From positions 13,709,106 through 13,773,105 of the forward strand of contig JAMXIF010001164.1 of the NCBI GenBank assembly GCA_028583685.1: a stretch of DNA of 64,000 bases, read 5' to 3'. This DNA comes from Petaurus breviceps papuanus (taxonomy: Eukaryota; Chordata; Mammalia; Diprotodontia; Petauridae). Positions 1-12,214 of this stretch are shown here, in pieces; positions within the stretch are counted from its first letter, which is position 1, and every line of letters begins with the position of its first letter. The translations under genes were made by a program, and so were the position numbers. The notes under the pieces are model-generated. The model did not search any database and was not told the origin of the DNA. It was given only the letters and a program-made list of their open reading frames with translations.

Positions 1-149
1 GATGTTTCTGTCTTGATAATTATGCCTGTATACTTTGAGGTTCAGGGTGCTGACCTTTTCTCCTGAACAAGGTAAATGATATATGTCTGACTGATTAAAG
101 TAAGCTTGTTAACCCATTTTGAGTTGCTTTCCTTTAACAAAGCAGATCC

Positions 150-540
150 AAGAACCTGTGTGAGCAGGCACCCTGGGGACACTGGGGTGCTTGCTGCAAC
201 AATCTGGTCTAGCCCATCATTGTCTGTAGTCTCCAGGTAGCCTCCAGCAAATTCTGACCCATAATCACTCAATGACCTTATCTGACTCCTCCTGAAGACC
301 CTCCCCAAACATCTCCTCTAGACTACTCCCAGATTCTTCCCACAACCTTCTGTATATAAGACCCCATCTTGTCTCCATGTGTGTGAGAGCTCCATAGAAT
401 GACCTAGCACAGGCTTACTCTGTGTCCAATACAAGCTAACTTTTAATAAATTTTACTTTTCTTTGGCTGAAAAGATGAGTAGAATTCATTCAGCAGGACC
501 TGGCATGTTGGTATTTTGGGGTCTCCAGAACAACCCTAAC
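150..540 (+). mobile_element. Endogenous retrovirus-type LTR fossil, copy 1
   Basis: This is an LTR-like unit with a TATA-type box (tgtatataag, 351-360), a polyadenylation signal (AATAAA, 445-450) and a downstream segment reading about tggtattttggggtctc. It aligns by eye with the units at 897-1365 and 2551-3160, sharing the pyrimidine-rich U3-like part, TATA box, poly(A) signal and 3' end. The left boundary is uncertain. No gag, pol or env-like reading is seen next to it, so it is a solo or partial LTR. The family is not assigned, and class I (gamma-type) architecture is inferred only from layout. It is broken and old. Confidence 0.6.
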
Positions 541-896
541 CCTCTTTAAGGGTAACCTCTTCATTAGGGAGAAAGCTTTGAAGTGAACTCATATTCAGAA
601 CTTCTTAATGTTACTGCCCTGAGCCAAAAGAAGACCCAATGGTTGTTAAAGTATCATAATTCAGTAAAAATCAAAAGAGGATTTAAATGTTTTCACTTAA
701 TAGTATTTAACCTTTTTTCCAATTCCATATAGAAATTGGCTTTCAACATTCATTTTTGCAAGCAGGATTTTTTTTAAAGAAAAAGATTTACAGAAGAAAA
801 AAAATAACTTTAGAATCAAGGATATGAAAGACCTGTTTAGTCATGTGCCTAACTGCCTTTGAAAATAATTAAATAAATATTAACAATCAAGGGGTA

Positions 897-1365
897 CAGG
901 CTCTGGGAACCCCTTTGATCTCTCCCTGAATCTTTTCACTTGATCTGGAGTTTGCCTGAGACTATCCATTAGCCTTTTAATGCCTCTATGCCCAATTCTG
1001 TTACCCTTTCACCTAGTCTAGACTCCAGGGTCTGTTATCTCCAGATAACCTTGGGCTACTTCCCACCCTTAATTCCATTCTCTTGGTTCCTGGCCTCTGA
1101 CCCCTAGTCACCCCAGACTACTTGGTCAACCCTTCATCTCTCCCACAGTCTTTCTGTATATAAGCTCCATGTTGGCCTCCATTAAGGTGCTCAGATTCAA
1201 TCTGGTCCATTTACATTAGCAGTACAAATATTCAGATTCCTTAAGAGTCTGACCAATATGATGGATCTTTAATAAACCTTCTTTTCCTTTGGCTGAAAGA
1301 AGGCTTGAGTCAAATTTATTTGGGCAGGACCTGTATGTTGCTATTGTGGGGTCCCAGCACTCCCC
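897..1365 (+). mobile_element. Endogenous retrovirus-type LTR fossil, copy 2
   Basis: This second LTR copy is in the same orientation as copy 1. It has the TATA-type box at 1155-1164 and the AATAAA signal at 1271-1276. The U3-like region opens with a segment also found at the start of copy 3 (ctctggraaccc...gagtttgcctgag). The downstream end again has the gcaggacctg...ttgtggggtc block. The sequence on either side is AT-rich and shows no retroviral coding content. It is an old fossil whose family I could not assign. Confidence 0.65.
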
Positions 1366-2550
1366 AAAGTCAACAGTAATTGTTTCCTTCTATTTGATTT
1401 CATTAATATCCTGCAGGCTTCCATATGCTTTTCTTTCCTATGCTAACAAGAAAGAAACACAAAGTTTGGAAGACACATAGAAAAAAATTTTGAAATGGAT
1501 GCTATTAATGAAACAGCCCAAACCCTTAAAAGCCACTATTTTGTCTACTGTTTAGTATAATTTATGTAGAGAGTAAAAGAGTATAATTGAGACCCCAAGA
1601 AAACTTTCATTCCATACCTTTATAAGTCTCAAAAAAAATCACTCTATCTATTAGCTGTCTCCACTGAGTCAATGTACTGTATGAGAACCAGACATCTATC
1701 TTTCAACATATAGAAAGCAGCAACTTTATTTCAGACAGGAAAAACAGGACAATGGTTGCCAATTCCCCCAAGAATTCTTTCAGTCATGCCCCCTAGGCTG
1801 ATCTGTATGAATTATATTAGCATGATAGGAGCAGAAAGAAGTTGAAATAAATTTTTCTACCCCAAGTCAAATAGCAGACTGAGTTCTTATAGAGGTATTT
1901 CAGACAGAATCAAAAGGTAGATTTAGTTTAAGCCTGAGGGCATCTGCTGGCTATGAATTTGGGATTTAAATCAAATAAGCAAGGTATCTCCTGAGGCTAT
2001 GGGCTAAAATAGCTAAGACCCTTCCCTTAAGGGAATGTAGAATACCTTGAGGCATCTACAAGTACTGGGAAGACCTGAAGATTCCCACAGATAGAGGTTG
2101 AAACTATCTTTTGAATTCTCTACAGATGGTTAAGATCACTCACTGCACCCCAACCACTCTCTGCCAAGTTGTTACTTTAAAAATGAAGACAAGATTAAAA
2201 CAGTGATACAAGTGCCTAAATATAGTGGGATATTCAAAATGCAAGAATCAACCTTAGGATAAAATTTACAACGTGGTATTTAACTTACTCATGGCTCTTT
2301 ATTCCTGCAATTTGCCAAGTTTCTCTTTTCCAGTTCAGCCTTTTGTAAAAGTCAATGAAAGTTACTTACATGTTTCATTCCATGGGCTATCTGAGATCAC
2401 ATTCCAAATGTAAAAAGAAAAAAAATTATCCCATTGAAGGAAATGGTTCTTAAAATAACCTTTACTCTAGGTACAATGTTCATAGAAAAATATCAAAATG
2501 GCCATTCTTACAATTTTCCATTTGGACTCACGATTTCTCTCTTGCTACCT

Positions 2551-3160
2551 GAAGGGGTTTGGGCTCTGGAAACCCTCTTGAACCCTACTTGAAGAGGAGT
2601 TTGCCTGAGGCCATAAGCCTTTCATTATTGCTAGGCCCAATCTTTGTTACTCTTAACCTAGCCTAGCCCTCCATTGTCCAGCTACTTCTCATGCTTGAAC
2701 CTATCAAAATTTCTGTACCCAAATCTGTTACCCTCAAACTATTGTAGCCCTCCATTGTCTGTCCTCTCCAGGTAGCATTCAGCTATTTCCCAACCTTAAT
2801 CCCATTCCTGGAGTCTGACCTGAATCCTCTTTAAGATCCTCCTTAGACTCCTCCTCAAGACCTGCCCCAAATCCTTCCTCTAGACCACCCCAAATCTCTC
2901 CCACAGTCTTTCTGTATATAAGATCCATCTTGCTTCCATGAAGGTGCTGATTTGATTTAGCACAGACTCACTCTGCGTCACATTGTTCTGGCCCACTTGT
3001 CAACACCAGTAGCACAAATACTTAGGCTCCTTAAGAGTCTACTCATTATGTCGAATCTTTAATAAACTTTGCTTTTCTTGGGCTGAGAGAAGACTTGAGT
3101 GGCTTGTTGGTATTTTGGGATCTCGAACACCCTTTAACCCCCAAACCTCAGCAAACCCAC
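2551..3160 (+). mobile_element. Endogenous retrovirus-type LTR fossil, copy 3
   Basis: This is the longest of the three related LTR units. It has the TATA-type box at 2913-2922 and the AATAAA signal at 3061-3066. Its U3-like part contains an internal direct repeat: a block with tgttac..t.aac and agccctccattgtc occurs near 2635-2680 and again near 2715-2760. That repeat explains its extra length over copy 2. Duplicated U3 blocks are common in retroviral LTRs. No coding interior is seen nearby. Confidence 0.65.
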
Positions 3161-4535
3161 CAGTAGATCCATATCAAGATATTGTTTCATTTTTAATATT
3201 TTGTAGAAAAAGAGAACATAATTTTTGAGCCCATGGAGAAAAGGAAGACATTTCAACTGTACTTTTTTTTTTAATAATCTGAGTGATACTGTCTTAATCC
3301 ACTATTAAAAGTAAATCAACACTTCACTTGATTTATTTTGTACATTTGACTAAATCTTTCTGAAAAAAACTTACTTTGATTTTCTCCAAGTCATAATTGT
3401 CACTAATAGTCAGTCAACAAAGATGGAATTTTAAATAAATCAGCAAATTTTGAATGAAATTTTTTTTAAAATGAATCAAATGTTCATACAAAAAAAGACA
3501 ATGAACCAGGATTCACAATTTTCAAATCTAAGTATAGCATACATTCTTGCACCAATACCCCCTCACTCAGCAGTTGGAGCCCCAGAGGACAGGTTATAAA
3601 TTAACCCTAAAGGTATGGGGTTTCTATATTAGTGTATTCTCATGAACAATCAGCCAGTTAACTCTAGCTTTTAGAAAACAGATTTACTAAAAAGGTATAA
3701 TATGATGAGTAGCTACAAAATATTCTGCCCAAAGTCCTGTAGTTCAGTTGTAAATAACACATGTGGCAAAGGATTTCCTTTATGTAGTCTTCATACATTT
3801 CATTGCAAAATATAGTGTTAGTAACCAACAGGCTGTTTTGCTAGGTTGATGGCTCACAGAATGTAGCATCTCTGATGAATGGGTCAATCTCCTGGGCTAA
3901 GACATTTCTTTATTGGATACCACTGCTATTGGTTGTATTGACAACTGATGCTTCAGTGAACACCTCCAGTCAGCAGTGGGATTTCTGATGGGATCTTTCC
4001 ATCTTCTGAACTGACAGAGTTAATGCACGAACACATCTACCCTAAAATAATTATTTGAGAAAGGTCAGGAAAGCACAAATTCCAGAAACAAAGATGGGCA
4101 TGCAGTCATGGTACAATGGCCAGGTGAGAGATAAAGCAGTTACCCTTTTTCCAATCTGGGTCTCTGGTGCAGCTAAAAATTGTCTTTCCTTGTCTAAGTG
4201 CAACAATAGAAAATGACAAAAGCATGTCATTCCTCGTGTAAACTACTCACCTGGGGCCTAAAACCCCAGTAACCCCTAAAACATCTGTTATTCTGGCTTA
4301 CCAGTTAATTAGAGAACTTTGTTTTTATCATTATATAGGACTAGCTCCTGAGTTATCCATGAGATCACTTGGAGTGAAAACAGGAAGGTTTATCTCTGTA
4401 GACTTTAAGAACTAGCCAGCCAGTCCACACTGATGAACAAGAGGACAAAACTAAGCAGTCACCTTCATTCTGCTTTCTCCTCCCCCCAAATTAGCATGTT
4501 TTAGTGGAAGGAGGAACAGCCTAGGAAATAAAATT
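3161..4535. other. Unassigned AT-rich DNA between LTR fossils and MIR
   Basis: No gene and no confidently recognised repeat was found. There are only short open frames and A/T tracts. Confidence 0.4.
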
Positions 4536-4539
4536 TCTA

Positions 4540-4770
4540 TTATAATTTCAGCTGTGGCCATCTACAAGTCACGTGATCTCAGGCAAGTCATTCAAGCTCC
4601 CTAAGCCTCTGTTTCTCCATCCACAAAATGATCTTTAGAGCTAGAAAAAACCCTTAGAGGTCACCTAGCCTAATTCTTATTTTATTGAAATGTAAATTTT
4701 ACCTCAGAGAATTTAGATGACTGGTCCAAAGTCACTCAGGCAGATGAATTTGAGTCAAACATTCTTTCCT
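4540..4770 (+). repeat. MIR-type CORE-SINE remnant
   Basis: The segment follows the MIR consensus order. It has a decayed gtgacctyrggcaagtca core near 4565-4595, a tctgtttctccatc...aaaatg segment near 4605-4630, and a following agagctagaa...ttagaggtcac segment. Divergence is high, consistent with an ancient mammal-wide SINE. Confidence 0.65.
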
Positions 4771-4884
4771 TTACACTATATTGTCTTGAATAATACCAAT
4801 GGTTCAGCCTACCTTAAAGATGGTTATGGAGAACAAGTGATATATATATTTAATCTCTGCAAGGAACAATGGATGACCAGCATT

Positions 4885-5221
4885 AAGAATGAGGCAAATG
4901 GGGCGGCCAGGTAGCACAGAGAGTAAGAGCACCGGCTCCAGTGTTGAGAAGACCTGGAGATCGAATCCCGGGCTCAGACACTTAGCACCCACCCAGAAAC
5001 ACCTGGCCGTGTAACCTTGAGCAAGTTACTTAACCCCAATTGCTTAGGGGCGGCCAGGTGGCTCAGCGAGTAAGAGCACTGGCTCCAGTGTCAGGATGAC
5101 CTGGATCAAATCTGGGCTCAGATACTCAGCACCACACCCAGAAATAACTGGCCTTGTAACCTTGAGCAAGTTACTTAGCCCTGATTGCTTTAAAAAAAAA
5201 AAAAAAAGAATGAGGCAAATG
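4885..5221 (+). mobile_element. tRNA-derived SINE, head-to-tail dimer in one TSD
   Basis: Two SINE monomers lie head to tail. Monomer 1 runs from 4900 to 5046 and monomer 2 from 5047 to about 5205. Each begins ggggcggccaggt and carries an A box (about gtagcacagagag in the first, gtggctcagcgag in the second) and a B box (the first reads gatcgaatcccg). Each ends in the agcaagttacttarcc...attgctt core. Only the second monomer has a poly(A) tail (about 5192-5207). The pair is flanked by one perfect 16-bp duplication, AAGAATGAGGCAAATG, at 4885-4900 and 5206-5221. That implies a single insertion of a dimer, or a later duplication of a monomer. Confidence 0.9.
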
Positions 5222-5895
5222 AAAGAAAATAACAATATACATATTGGCTAGAAAATTAAAAACCTGTAAAAGAAGACAATATTAAATAAGAATGAAACAA
5301 GATGCTTAAGACACAATAATGGTCTTTATTATTACAAAATTTTTGACATTACAGAACACTCCAATATCTTCCTTTCAAAGAAGATAAAATTGCAAAAGTG
5401 TATCTTTCTGTGTATTTCCAATTACAATTATAACATACTATTTAGCCTATTTTCAAAACAGTAACATTTTTTGATGGTTTCTGTGCTTGCTTACATTTGT
5501 CTGCTGAATTAAAAAACAAAAAAAATCAAAAATAACAAAGACAGTATTTGGGGGAGTATTCCAGAAACTTAAAGTGCTTATGAGAGTGTCTGGTATGATC
5601 AAAGAGGAAAAAAAAAAGCTCAAATTGATTTGACAATCAGAATAGTAGCAGAAGGAATATGGGATAATTTCTTCATTTTCTTTGATACTATTGATCACTG
5701 TTGGGTGAAAATTCATTGAGTACAAAATTTCTGTTCCTGATCTTATTCTCTCAGATTTCTAGGATATTTTTAAGAAGGCCTTCACCTGCTTTCCTCTCCA
5801 TTTATCTGCTGAAATTTTACCTGTCTTTCAAGTCATTTTCTAAATGTTTCCTCTTCCACATAGCTTCTCAATCACCAATATAGCAAATGAACCAT
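5222..5895. other. Unassigned AT-rich DNA
   Basis: No gene or recognisable repeat was found. The open frames are short and show no family resemblance. Confidence 0.4.
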
Positions 5896-5899
5896 ATCT

Positions 5900-6090
5900 A
5901 AATTGTGGTACAGTGGAAAAGGCTGGATTTGGTTAGAAGACCTGTATTTGCATCCTGGCCTCTGCTCCTTATCACCTGGGTGACTCTGGGCAAGCCAATT
6001 AATATCTTTGAGGATGTTTCCTGATGAATGTCCACAAGAGATAAACTTAAAGGTCCCTTCCATCTTTCTAAATCTCTTACCTGGTGTAGC
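5900..6090 (+). repeat. MIR-type CORE-SINE
   Basis: It reads as MIR in order: a tagtggaaaaggctgga-like head, agaagacctg, a cctgg...tctgctcc..atcacctgggtgactctgggcaag core, then aggtcccttcc at the 3' side. It lies just downstream of the RTE 3' end, which is on the opposite strand. Confidence 0.7.
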
Positions 6091-6109
6091 ATTTTATGTA
6101 AATGTCACA

Positions 6110-7300
6110 TCTATTTAGTGTGATAGGTTTGTTTTTTTTTTTCATTTCCATTACTCCTCTCTTATTAGTCTGAAGTTCTTTGTCCTTCATGCTGAAAGAG
6201 AACCAACATGGCATCACAATGTTGGGGTCAATGTTTAGTGTGTCTGACTGTGACTGATCATATCTCTCTGAGCTTAAAAGGCTCAAACACAGGTCAGGGA
6301 CACATAGTTCATACGAACATTTGGGATGGAGATGTCTCCAAATTTGTACATCTTAAGTTTCCTTTGAGCTGCGACAATTTTGCTTTGCTCATAGAGTAAC
6401 AGTGCTTTCTTTGATATGGACATGCAATCCTGAATGATCCTGTGCCAGTGAATCTCATGTCTCACAATCAGTACCAAAATTCTGCAAAGAAACCTTGACA
6501 GTATCCTTCTATCACTTCTGATCTCCATGTGAGAACTTACCTTGTGTGAATTCTCCATAAAAAGTGTTTTAGGGAAGTATATGTTTTAGCATTAGGACAA
6601 CATGGCCAGCCTATATGAATATCACTCTCCCCATGAAGTCATCAACTGGTATGTAATACTTAAGAACTGCTACAGCCAACCAGACTTTGCAATCATTGTC
6701 TACAGGCCCTTGTAACTGATAGTATCAAAAGCCTTGATTAGATGGACAAACATTATGTACAGACTTCTGTTCTCTACCTGGCATTTCTCCTGGAGCTGTT
6801 GGGCAGCAAACAGAATATCAACAATTCGTCAACCCATCTGAAATTTCATTGGCTCTCATACTGATGATCATTTTCCAGGTAAAGGATCAGCTTTTCAGGC
6901 AAATGGCAATCTCACTATCATGAGCCTACCATTCATTCCTTTTGGCAGGTATACATACTTGTTGACTACATTAGTTTTGATTGCAAAACTTATGCCAGCT
7001 TCATGGTGCTCTCTTTCATGCAGTCACTCCAGAAAAATGTGTTTCTAGCTCTGACTTCCGTAAACTGTTCTTCATTCGCCAGTTTTGTTTTACTTATAGC
7101 TGCTATTTGGATGTGATACCTGCTGAGATTTCTAGCAACAAAAGCTGTTTGTCTTTCAGGTCTACTGGCTTTCATGTTGTCTATAAGTGTGCACACATTC
7201 CATGTACTGATGTACTGATGGTAAGTGGAATCATCTTTACAAAAGTTTTTGTACATTTTGTACACTTGTGTGTGTGTGCATGTATGTGTTTCAACTTCAG
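6110..7300 (-). mobile_element. RTE-clade LINE, degraded endonuclease and RT
   Basis: Read on the minus strand, 7265-6990 encodes an RTE endonuclease N-terminus with the hallmark STWNVCTL (near 7188-7205) and a PERQTAFVAR block. The catalytic SETR-like motif is altered to ISKTK, losing the Glu. Around 6800-6690 the RT core reads CQVENRSLYIMFVHLIKAFD. The RTE consensus has FVDLTKAFD, so the first catalytic Asp is His here. A stop also follows closely (...KGL-stop). The typical RTE 3' end, with a ttctctt...atgaaggacaaa phrase, lies near 6170-6200. The element is dead, having several frame breaks and lost catalytic residues. Confidence 0.75.
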
Positions 7301-7319
7301 GGTGTGATCCCTGATGGTT

Positions 7320-8225
7320 ACAGTAAGAAGGCCAGGCCTGGCTGAAGCAGAAAATGTTTAAGATGCCTTTTCTAGCTCCTTCCTCAGGGAAGGAGGTAAG
7401 CAGTGTCGTTCTCCTTCAAAAAGACTGCTCAGAGACCCAGAGGGTTTTCACATCTTATTGCTGCTTCAGTCCAGTGAGAAGATGATCCTATGGCCTGGAA
7501 TACCTGTGTCCAGGGTTGTGACTACAGCTCCCAGCCCATCTGCACCTACTTCCTCATCTCACTAGCCCATCACCATAAGACTTTGATGAGGGTAAAATAG
7601 TAAGATAGCAAAATATTCATAATACTAACATAGCAAAATTATAAAAGAATTGAATAGAAAAATGATAGAATAGAATAATAAAATTATTGAATAGTAAGAT
7701 GGTATGGGTGATGCCGTATGCCTTGTGAATAAATTGGATTTAAGTAAGGCAGAGTTGCACAAAGTCATTCTCATTCTCTTTCAGAGTCATCTAACTCTAG
7801 TTGAAAGAAAAAAGTCAAGACAACTAGCAATAATAGTTTGGATGCAGTGTATTGACCTTGGTGTCTTCAGCATCTGAATAGGTTTTCAGGATCCATATCA
7901 CCTACTTTTGCCACCTCCATGGCCTGTTGAAACTAAATGTTCACATCCACCTACTCTACTCCACTGGGGAAGTCTTCATGTGCCTGGGTAAGACACCCCT
8001 CTCACTCACATAGAGTTTGAGGCCTGTCAGTTACTCTCAACCTGGTTCAGCTTGCCTGCCCAGACAGATTACCAGGGTGTGGCCACATACATACTACAGC
8101 TTCTTGGAGCCACAGGTGATAGGTAGCAGGTGGACACCAAGAGTGGATGAGCAGCCAGGAAATATGGTTCAATAATCCGCCCACAAAAGGTGCTAGTCCT
8201 CCCTTGAACACATATACACTCCTAG
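7320..8225 (-). mobile_element. RTE-associated leader / non-autonomous RTE-derived sequence
   Basis: The sequence abuts the RTE endonuclease on its 5' side in the minus orientation. It shares blocks with the element at 17375-17890: gaattggatttaag, acaaagtca, a cactacagcttctt-like block, gtggatgagcagcc and aaaggtgctagtcctcc. It is either the 5' untranslated region of the RTE copy or an independent non-autonomous derivative inserted beside it. I cannot separate the two by eye. Confidence 0.55.
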
Positions 8226-9250
8226 TCTAAAGCAGCCTAGAGGAAAAGGAATTCATTGGTGTACTTCTGCAAAGGCCCAGCAAGTGTTCAGCAAGTCATA
8301 TGTATTTAAAGAAATATTTTCTCAATTCAATTGAGTTCATCCAACAAAATTGGTCTATCAATTAATATTTTGTAGATAATCACTAACAATTTAAGATAAA
8401 CTCAACATTGAATTAGAATAAGAGAGTAGGCAACTGAATTTGGAAAATTCCATAGTATTCCTAATGATCCCTAAGTTTCCTTCTGACAAAAATACCCATG
8501 CATTTCATACAAATATTATTCACATAATACTATTTTGCTGTGAATTGTAGAATACTACAGCTCTAAAGAAACAAAAGTCAATGGAAGGGCACATGTTGTA
8601 TGTGAATAGGCTCTAACTTACTATCTCTGAACACTTTCATGTCAGAAAATATGTAAAATATAAAATAATATAATATAATAAAATATATTAAAAACAATAT
8701 TGTTGATACAAGGAGTTATACCTTGAGTTATAACCAAGGAGTTATACTTGCCCAAGGGCAAGGTTAACTGTAATGGTAATTGATGGACAACCTGTGTGCT
8801 TAAGTGATACCTCACATATATCAAGAGATCTATGCTTGAATGGACCTTAGAGGATTTATGGAAGGACATTGATAAGATTCACACAATAAGAGAAGGCAAC
8901 AATACCATTTGTTGGAGTACTCATACTGAGATCACGGATCTATGGAAAACATCCTGAATTGAACCTATTAATTCTATAGACCTCCTTGATAAGCAAGGAT
9001 TAAAAAGAGAACTCAAATCTCCTATTCTTTCTTAAAACTCAATGAGATTTACAGCCAATTTTATTCTATATTAATGCTTCATTTATGTTTAAATTGTAGT
9101 AATATTTTTGCTTCTGCTCTGCTCAATGAAATTGCCCTAAACATAAATCTCTGAAGTCTAAACAATCATTTCTTGATTTTACACATGAAAACTCCTCCTG
9201 GTGCTATGCCCTCTCAGTTTTGGGGGGTATCAGTTTTCCCCAAATGCCCC
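8226..9250. other. Unassigned AT-rich DNA with short internal repeats
   Basis: No gene was found. There is an A/T-only stretch near 8650-8700. The phrase aaggagttatac occurs twice (about 8709-8720 and 8737-8748) around an imperfect inverted copy. Nothing else was recognised. Confidence 0.4.
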
Positions 9251-9254
9251 AATA

Positions 9255-9345
9255 CAACTCAATCAAGTCAGGAAAATCGAGGTTCAAATCTCATCTTTGA
9301 CTATTGCTAGTTATGTGAATCAAGGAATTTAATGTCTCTGTGGTT
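9255..9345 (+). repeat. MIR fragment
   Basis: A short MIR core fragment with gaggttcaaatct and ctagttatgtgaatcaagg, followed by tgtctctgtggtt. Confidence 0.5.
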
Positions 9346-10199
9346 CTTACAACACCCTGGGTTGTGATCTCCATAGGGAAAAGAATTTCCTTATTTGGGA
9401 AGTTCTCCCACTGACTGACAGAGATCTTTTGCATATTGAGATGTGTGTTGTAAAAACCAAATCCCTAAAGATGATATTCATTTTAAAATTGTCAACTCCT
9501 TTATAGAACATATCTCTTCCCCCAGAGCAGTGTTCTTCAGAGAACCGCCTCCCACGCAAAAATGAGATTTCCTTTTTATTTTCTTATTCCAAACCCTTTC
9601 TTTGCCTCATCCATTTTCTTAAAAAAAAAAATCTTTTTTTCTGAGAGGCTATAATCGTTATCTCCCCCTCATTTTTAATCTTTGATTTGTTTGGGGAACA
9701 TGACATGTACTCCTCTATTTTCTTTAACCCTTCTCTCTTTTTATGTACCCTCTCATTCACTAATTTAGTCACCCCTCCCACCACACCCCTCATAAAAATT
9801 AAACAAAATTTTTATGAAAAAACAAAAACAAGGACAAAACTGATTCATCTGTAGTCAGAGTGTTGTGAAATATGGGTTATAGTATTTCAGGTTTGTCTTT
9901 CTACCATCTCTTATGTTTGTCTTCCACTCTCACCCTTGTCTCTCTAAGTAGTTTTATTTGTTTTTTATCAAATGCTTTATTAACTTCTAGTTTACATCGT
10001 TCATTTCTGCAAGATTTTGAGTTACAAATTTTCTCCCCTTTTTCCCCTACTCACCACCCCAAAATAGCGATCCCACTGGATATCCCCTCCTCCAATCTGC
10101 TCTCCCCATATCTTCTCCTATAACCCCTCCAACTTTCCAGAAGGGCATGGTGGATCTCTATGCCCCAGTGCCTGTATATTTTATTTCCCATTTATATGT

Positions 10200-10275
10200 A
10201 AAATAATATTGATAATAGTATATATACACACACACATATATATTTATCTATATATACATATATACGTAAATATTG
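10200..10275. repeat. TA/CA-rich simple repeat
   Basis: An alternating tatatacacacacatatat-type tract inside the HAL1 3' UTR. Confidence 0.8.
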
Positions 10276-10854
10276 TTTAAACATTGGATTTTAAAACTTT
10301 GAATTCCAGATTCATTCCCTTCCTCCCTTGTCACCCACTGTTACTGGGAAGATAAGCAATTCAATATACGTTGTACATGTGTAGCTATGCAAAACATTTC
10401 CACAGTAGACATGTTGTAAAATACTGTCTATATTTCCTTCCCTCCTCTCCCACCTCCCACTTGTTCTAGTCTCTACTTTGATCCCGTCCCTTTTCAAAAG
10501 TGGGTGCTTCCAGTTTCCCTGTCCCCCAGCCTGCCCTCCCTTCCATCATCCCCCCACTCATCCTGTTACCCCCCTACTCTCCTGTATGGTAAGATACCAA
10601 ATTTAGTGTGTATGTCATTCCCTCCCTAAACCAAATTCCATGAGAATAAGGTTGACCCATTCCCTTTTGACTTCCTGTTCTTCCCCTCCATTGTAACCAT
10701 TTTCCCTTACCTCTTTTATATGAGATAGTTTACCCCAATCTATCTCTCCCCATCTCCTCTCATTATATTCCTTTCTCACCTCTTAATTTGACCTTTAAAG
10801 TATCATCCCTTCCCATTAAACTGGTCCTGTGCCCTCAATCTATGTATACCTCTA

Positions 10855-11000
10855 CACGTATATAGATACGTTCACATATCTTTTCATACACTCATATACC
10901 CTCCTATATAGACACATATATGTATGTGTGTATGTATATACATATATATACACGTGTATACACACACACACATATATATACACACATACATACACATTTC
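10855..11000. repeat. TA/CA simple-sequence tract in HAL1 3' UTR
   Basis: A degenerate tatgtatgtgtg / atatatacacac tract. Its position matches a CA/TA-rich patch that I recall in marsupial L1-type elements. It produces a spurious repetitive open frame (YIYTHTYTF...). Confidence 0.8.
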
Positions 11001-11126
11001 AATTCCCTTCAATTATTCTCATACTGAGATAAATTTCATAAGTTACAATTATCATTTTTCCAAGTAGGAATATAAATAGTTCAACTTTGATAAGTTCCTT
11101 ATGATTTCTTTTCCCTGTTTACCTTC

Positions 11127-12214
11127 TCATGCTTCTCTAGCTTCTTGTATCTCAATGTCAAATTTTCTATTCCATTCTGGTTTTTTCATAAATAATGCTT
11201 GAAAGTCTTCTATTCTACTGAATGATGATATTTTCCCCTGAAATATGATACTCAGTTTTGCTTGGTAGGTGATTCTTGGTTTTAATCCCAGAGCCTTTGC
11301 CCTCTGGAATATCATATTCCAAGCCCTTTGATCCCTCAGTGTAGAAGCAGCCAGATCCTGTGCTATCCTGATTGTGTTTTCACAGTATTCAAATTGTTTC
11401 TTCCTGACTGCTTGTAATATTTTCTCCTTCATCCGGGAATTCCAGAACCTGGCTATAATATTCCTAGGAGTTTTCTTTTGGGGATCTTGTTCAGGAGGTG
11501 ATCAGTAGATTCTTTTAAACTCTATTTTGCCCTCTGTTTCTAAAATATCAGGGCAATTTTCCTGGAGAATTTCTTGAAGGCTGATTTCTAGGTTCTTTTT
11601 TGATCATGGCTTTCAGGTAGTCCAATAATTTTTAAATTTTCTCTCTTGGATCTATTCTCCAGGACAGTGGTTTTCCCAATGATGTATTTCACATTGCCTT
11701 CTATTATTTTTCATTTGTTTGAATCTGTTTAATAGTATCTTGATTTCTCATATAGTCACTAGCTTCCATTTGCTCCAATCTAATTCTGAAGGAATGATTC
11801 TGTTCAGTGAGCTTCTGAGATTCTTTTTCCATCTGGCAAATGCAGCTTTTTAAGGCATTCTTCTGTTCATTGCCTTTTTGAGCCTCTTTTGCCATTTGAG
11901 TTAGTCTGTTTTTTGAAGGTGTTATATTCTTCAGTCAGGTTGTTGAATCTCATTCTATAATTTTCTTGCATCATTCTCATTTCTCTTCCCAATTTTTCCT
12001 CCACTTCTCTTATTTGATTTTCAAAATCCTTTTTAAGCTCCTCTATGGTCTGTAAGCAGCTCAGATTTTTCTTGGAAGCTTTTGGTGCAGGAGTTATGAC
12101 TTCACTGTCTTCTTCCTGTTCTATGCTTTGATCCTTTTTGTCCCCAAAATAGGAGTCTGTTGTTGGATTCCTCTGTTTGCTTTGCTTCCCTCGTTTTCTC
12201 ATGTTGCCACTCAA
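11127..12214 (-). pseudogene. HAL1/L1 ORF1p pseudogene
   Basis: Three minus-strand frames cover an L1 ORF1p-like protein. 12214-11867 gives a charged N-terminus and coiled coil (EELKKDFENQIREVEEKLGR). 11895-11704 continues the heptad-rich segment (MEKESQKLTEQNHSFRIRLE) after a frame change. An RRM-like stretch near 11660-11610 reads RENLKIIGLPES. 11432-11127 gives the C-terminal domain (ENTIRIAQDLAASTLRDQRA, then YQAKLSIIFQGK and a natural stop after EAREA). Several frameshifts and stops break it, although domain order and length fit ORF1p. ORF1p is an RNA-binding chaperone; no function is expected here. Confidence 0.85.

Noticed and set aside
4900-5200. A and B boxes suggesting genuine tRNA genes
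   Set aside because: The boxes sit in SINE bodies with CORE-type tails and TSDs; no cloverleaf or CCA-proximal acceptor stem is formed.
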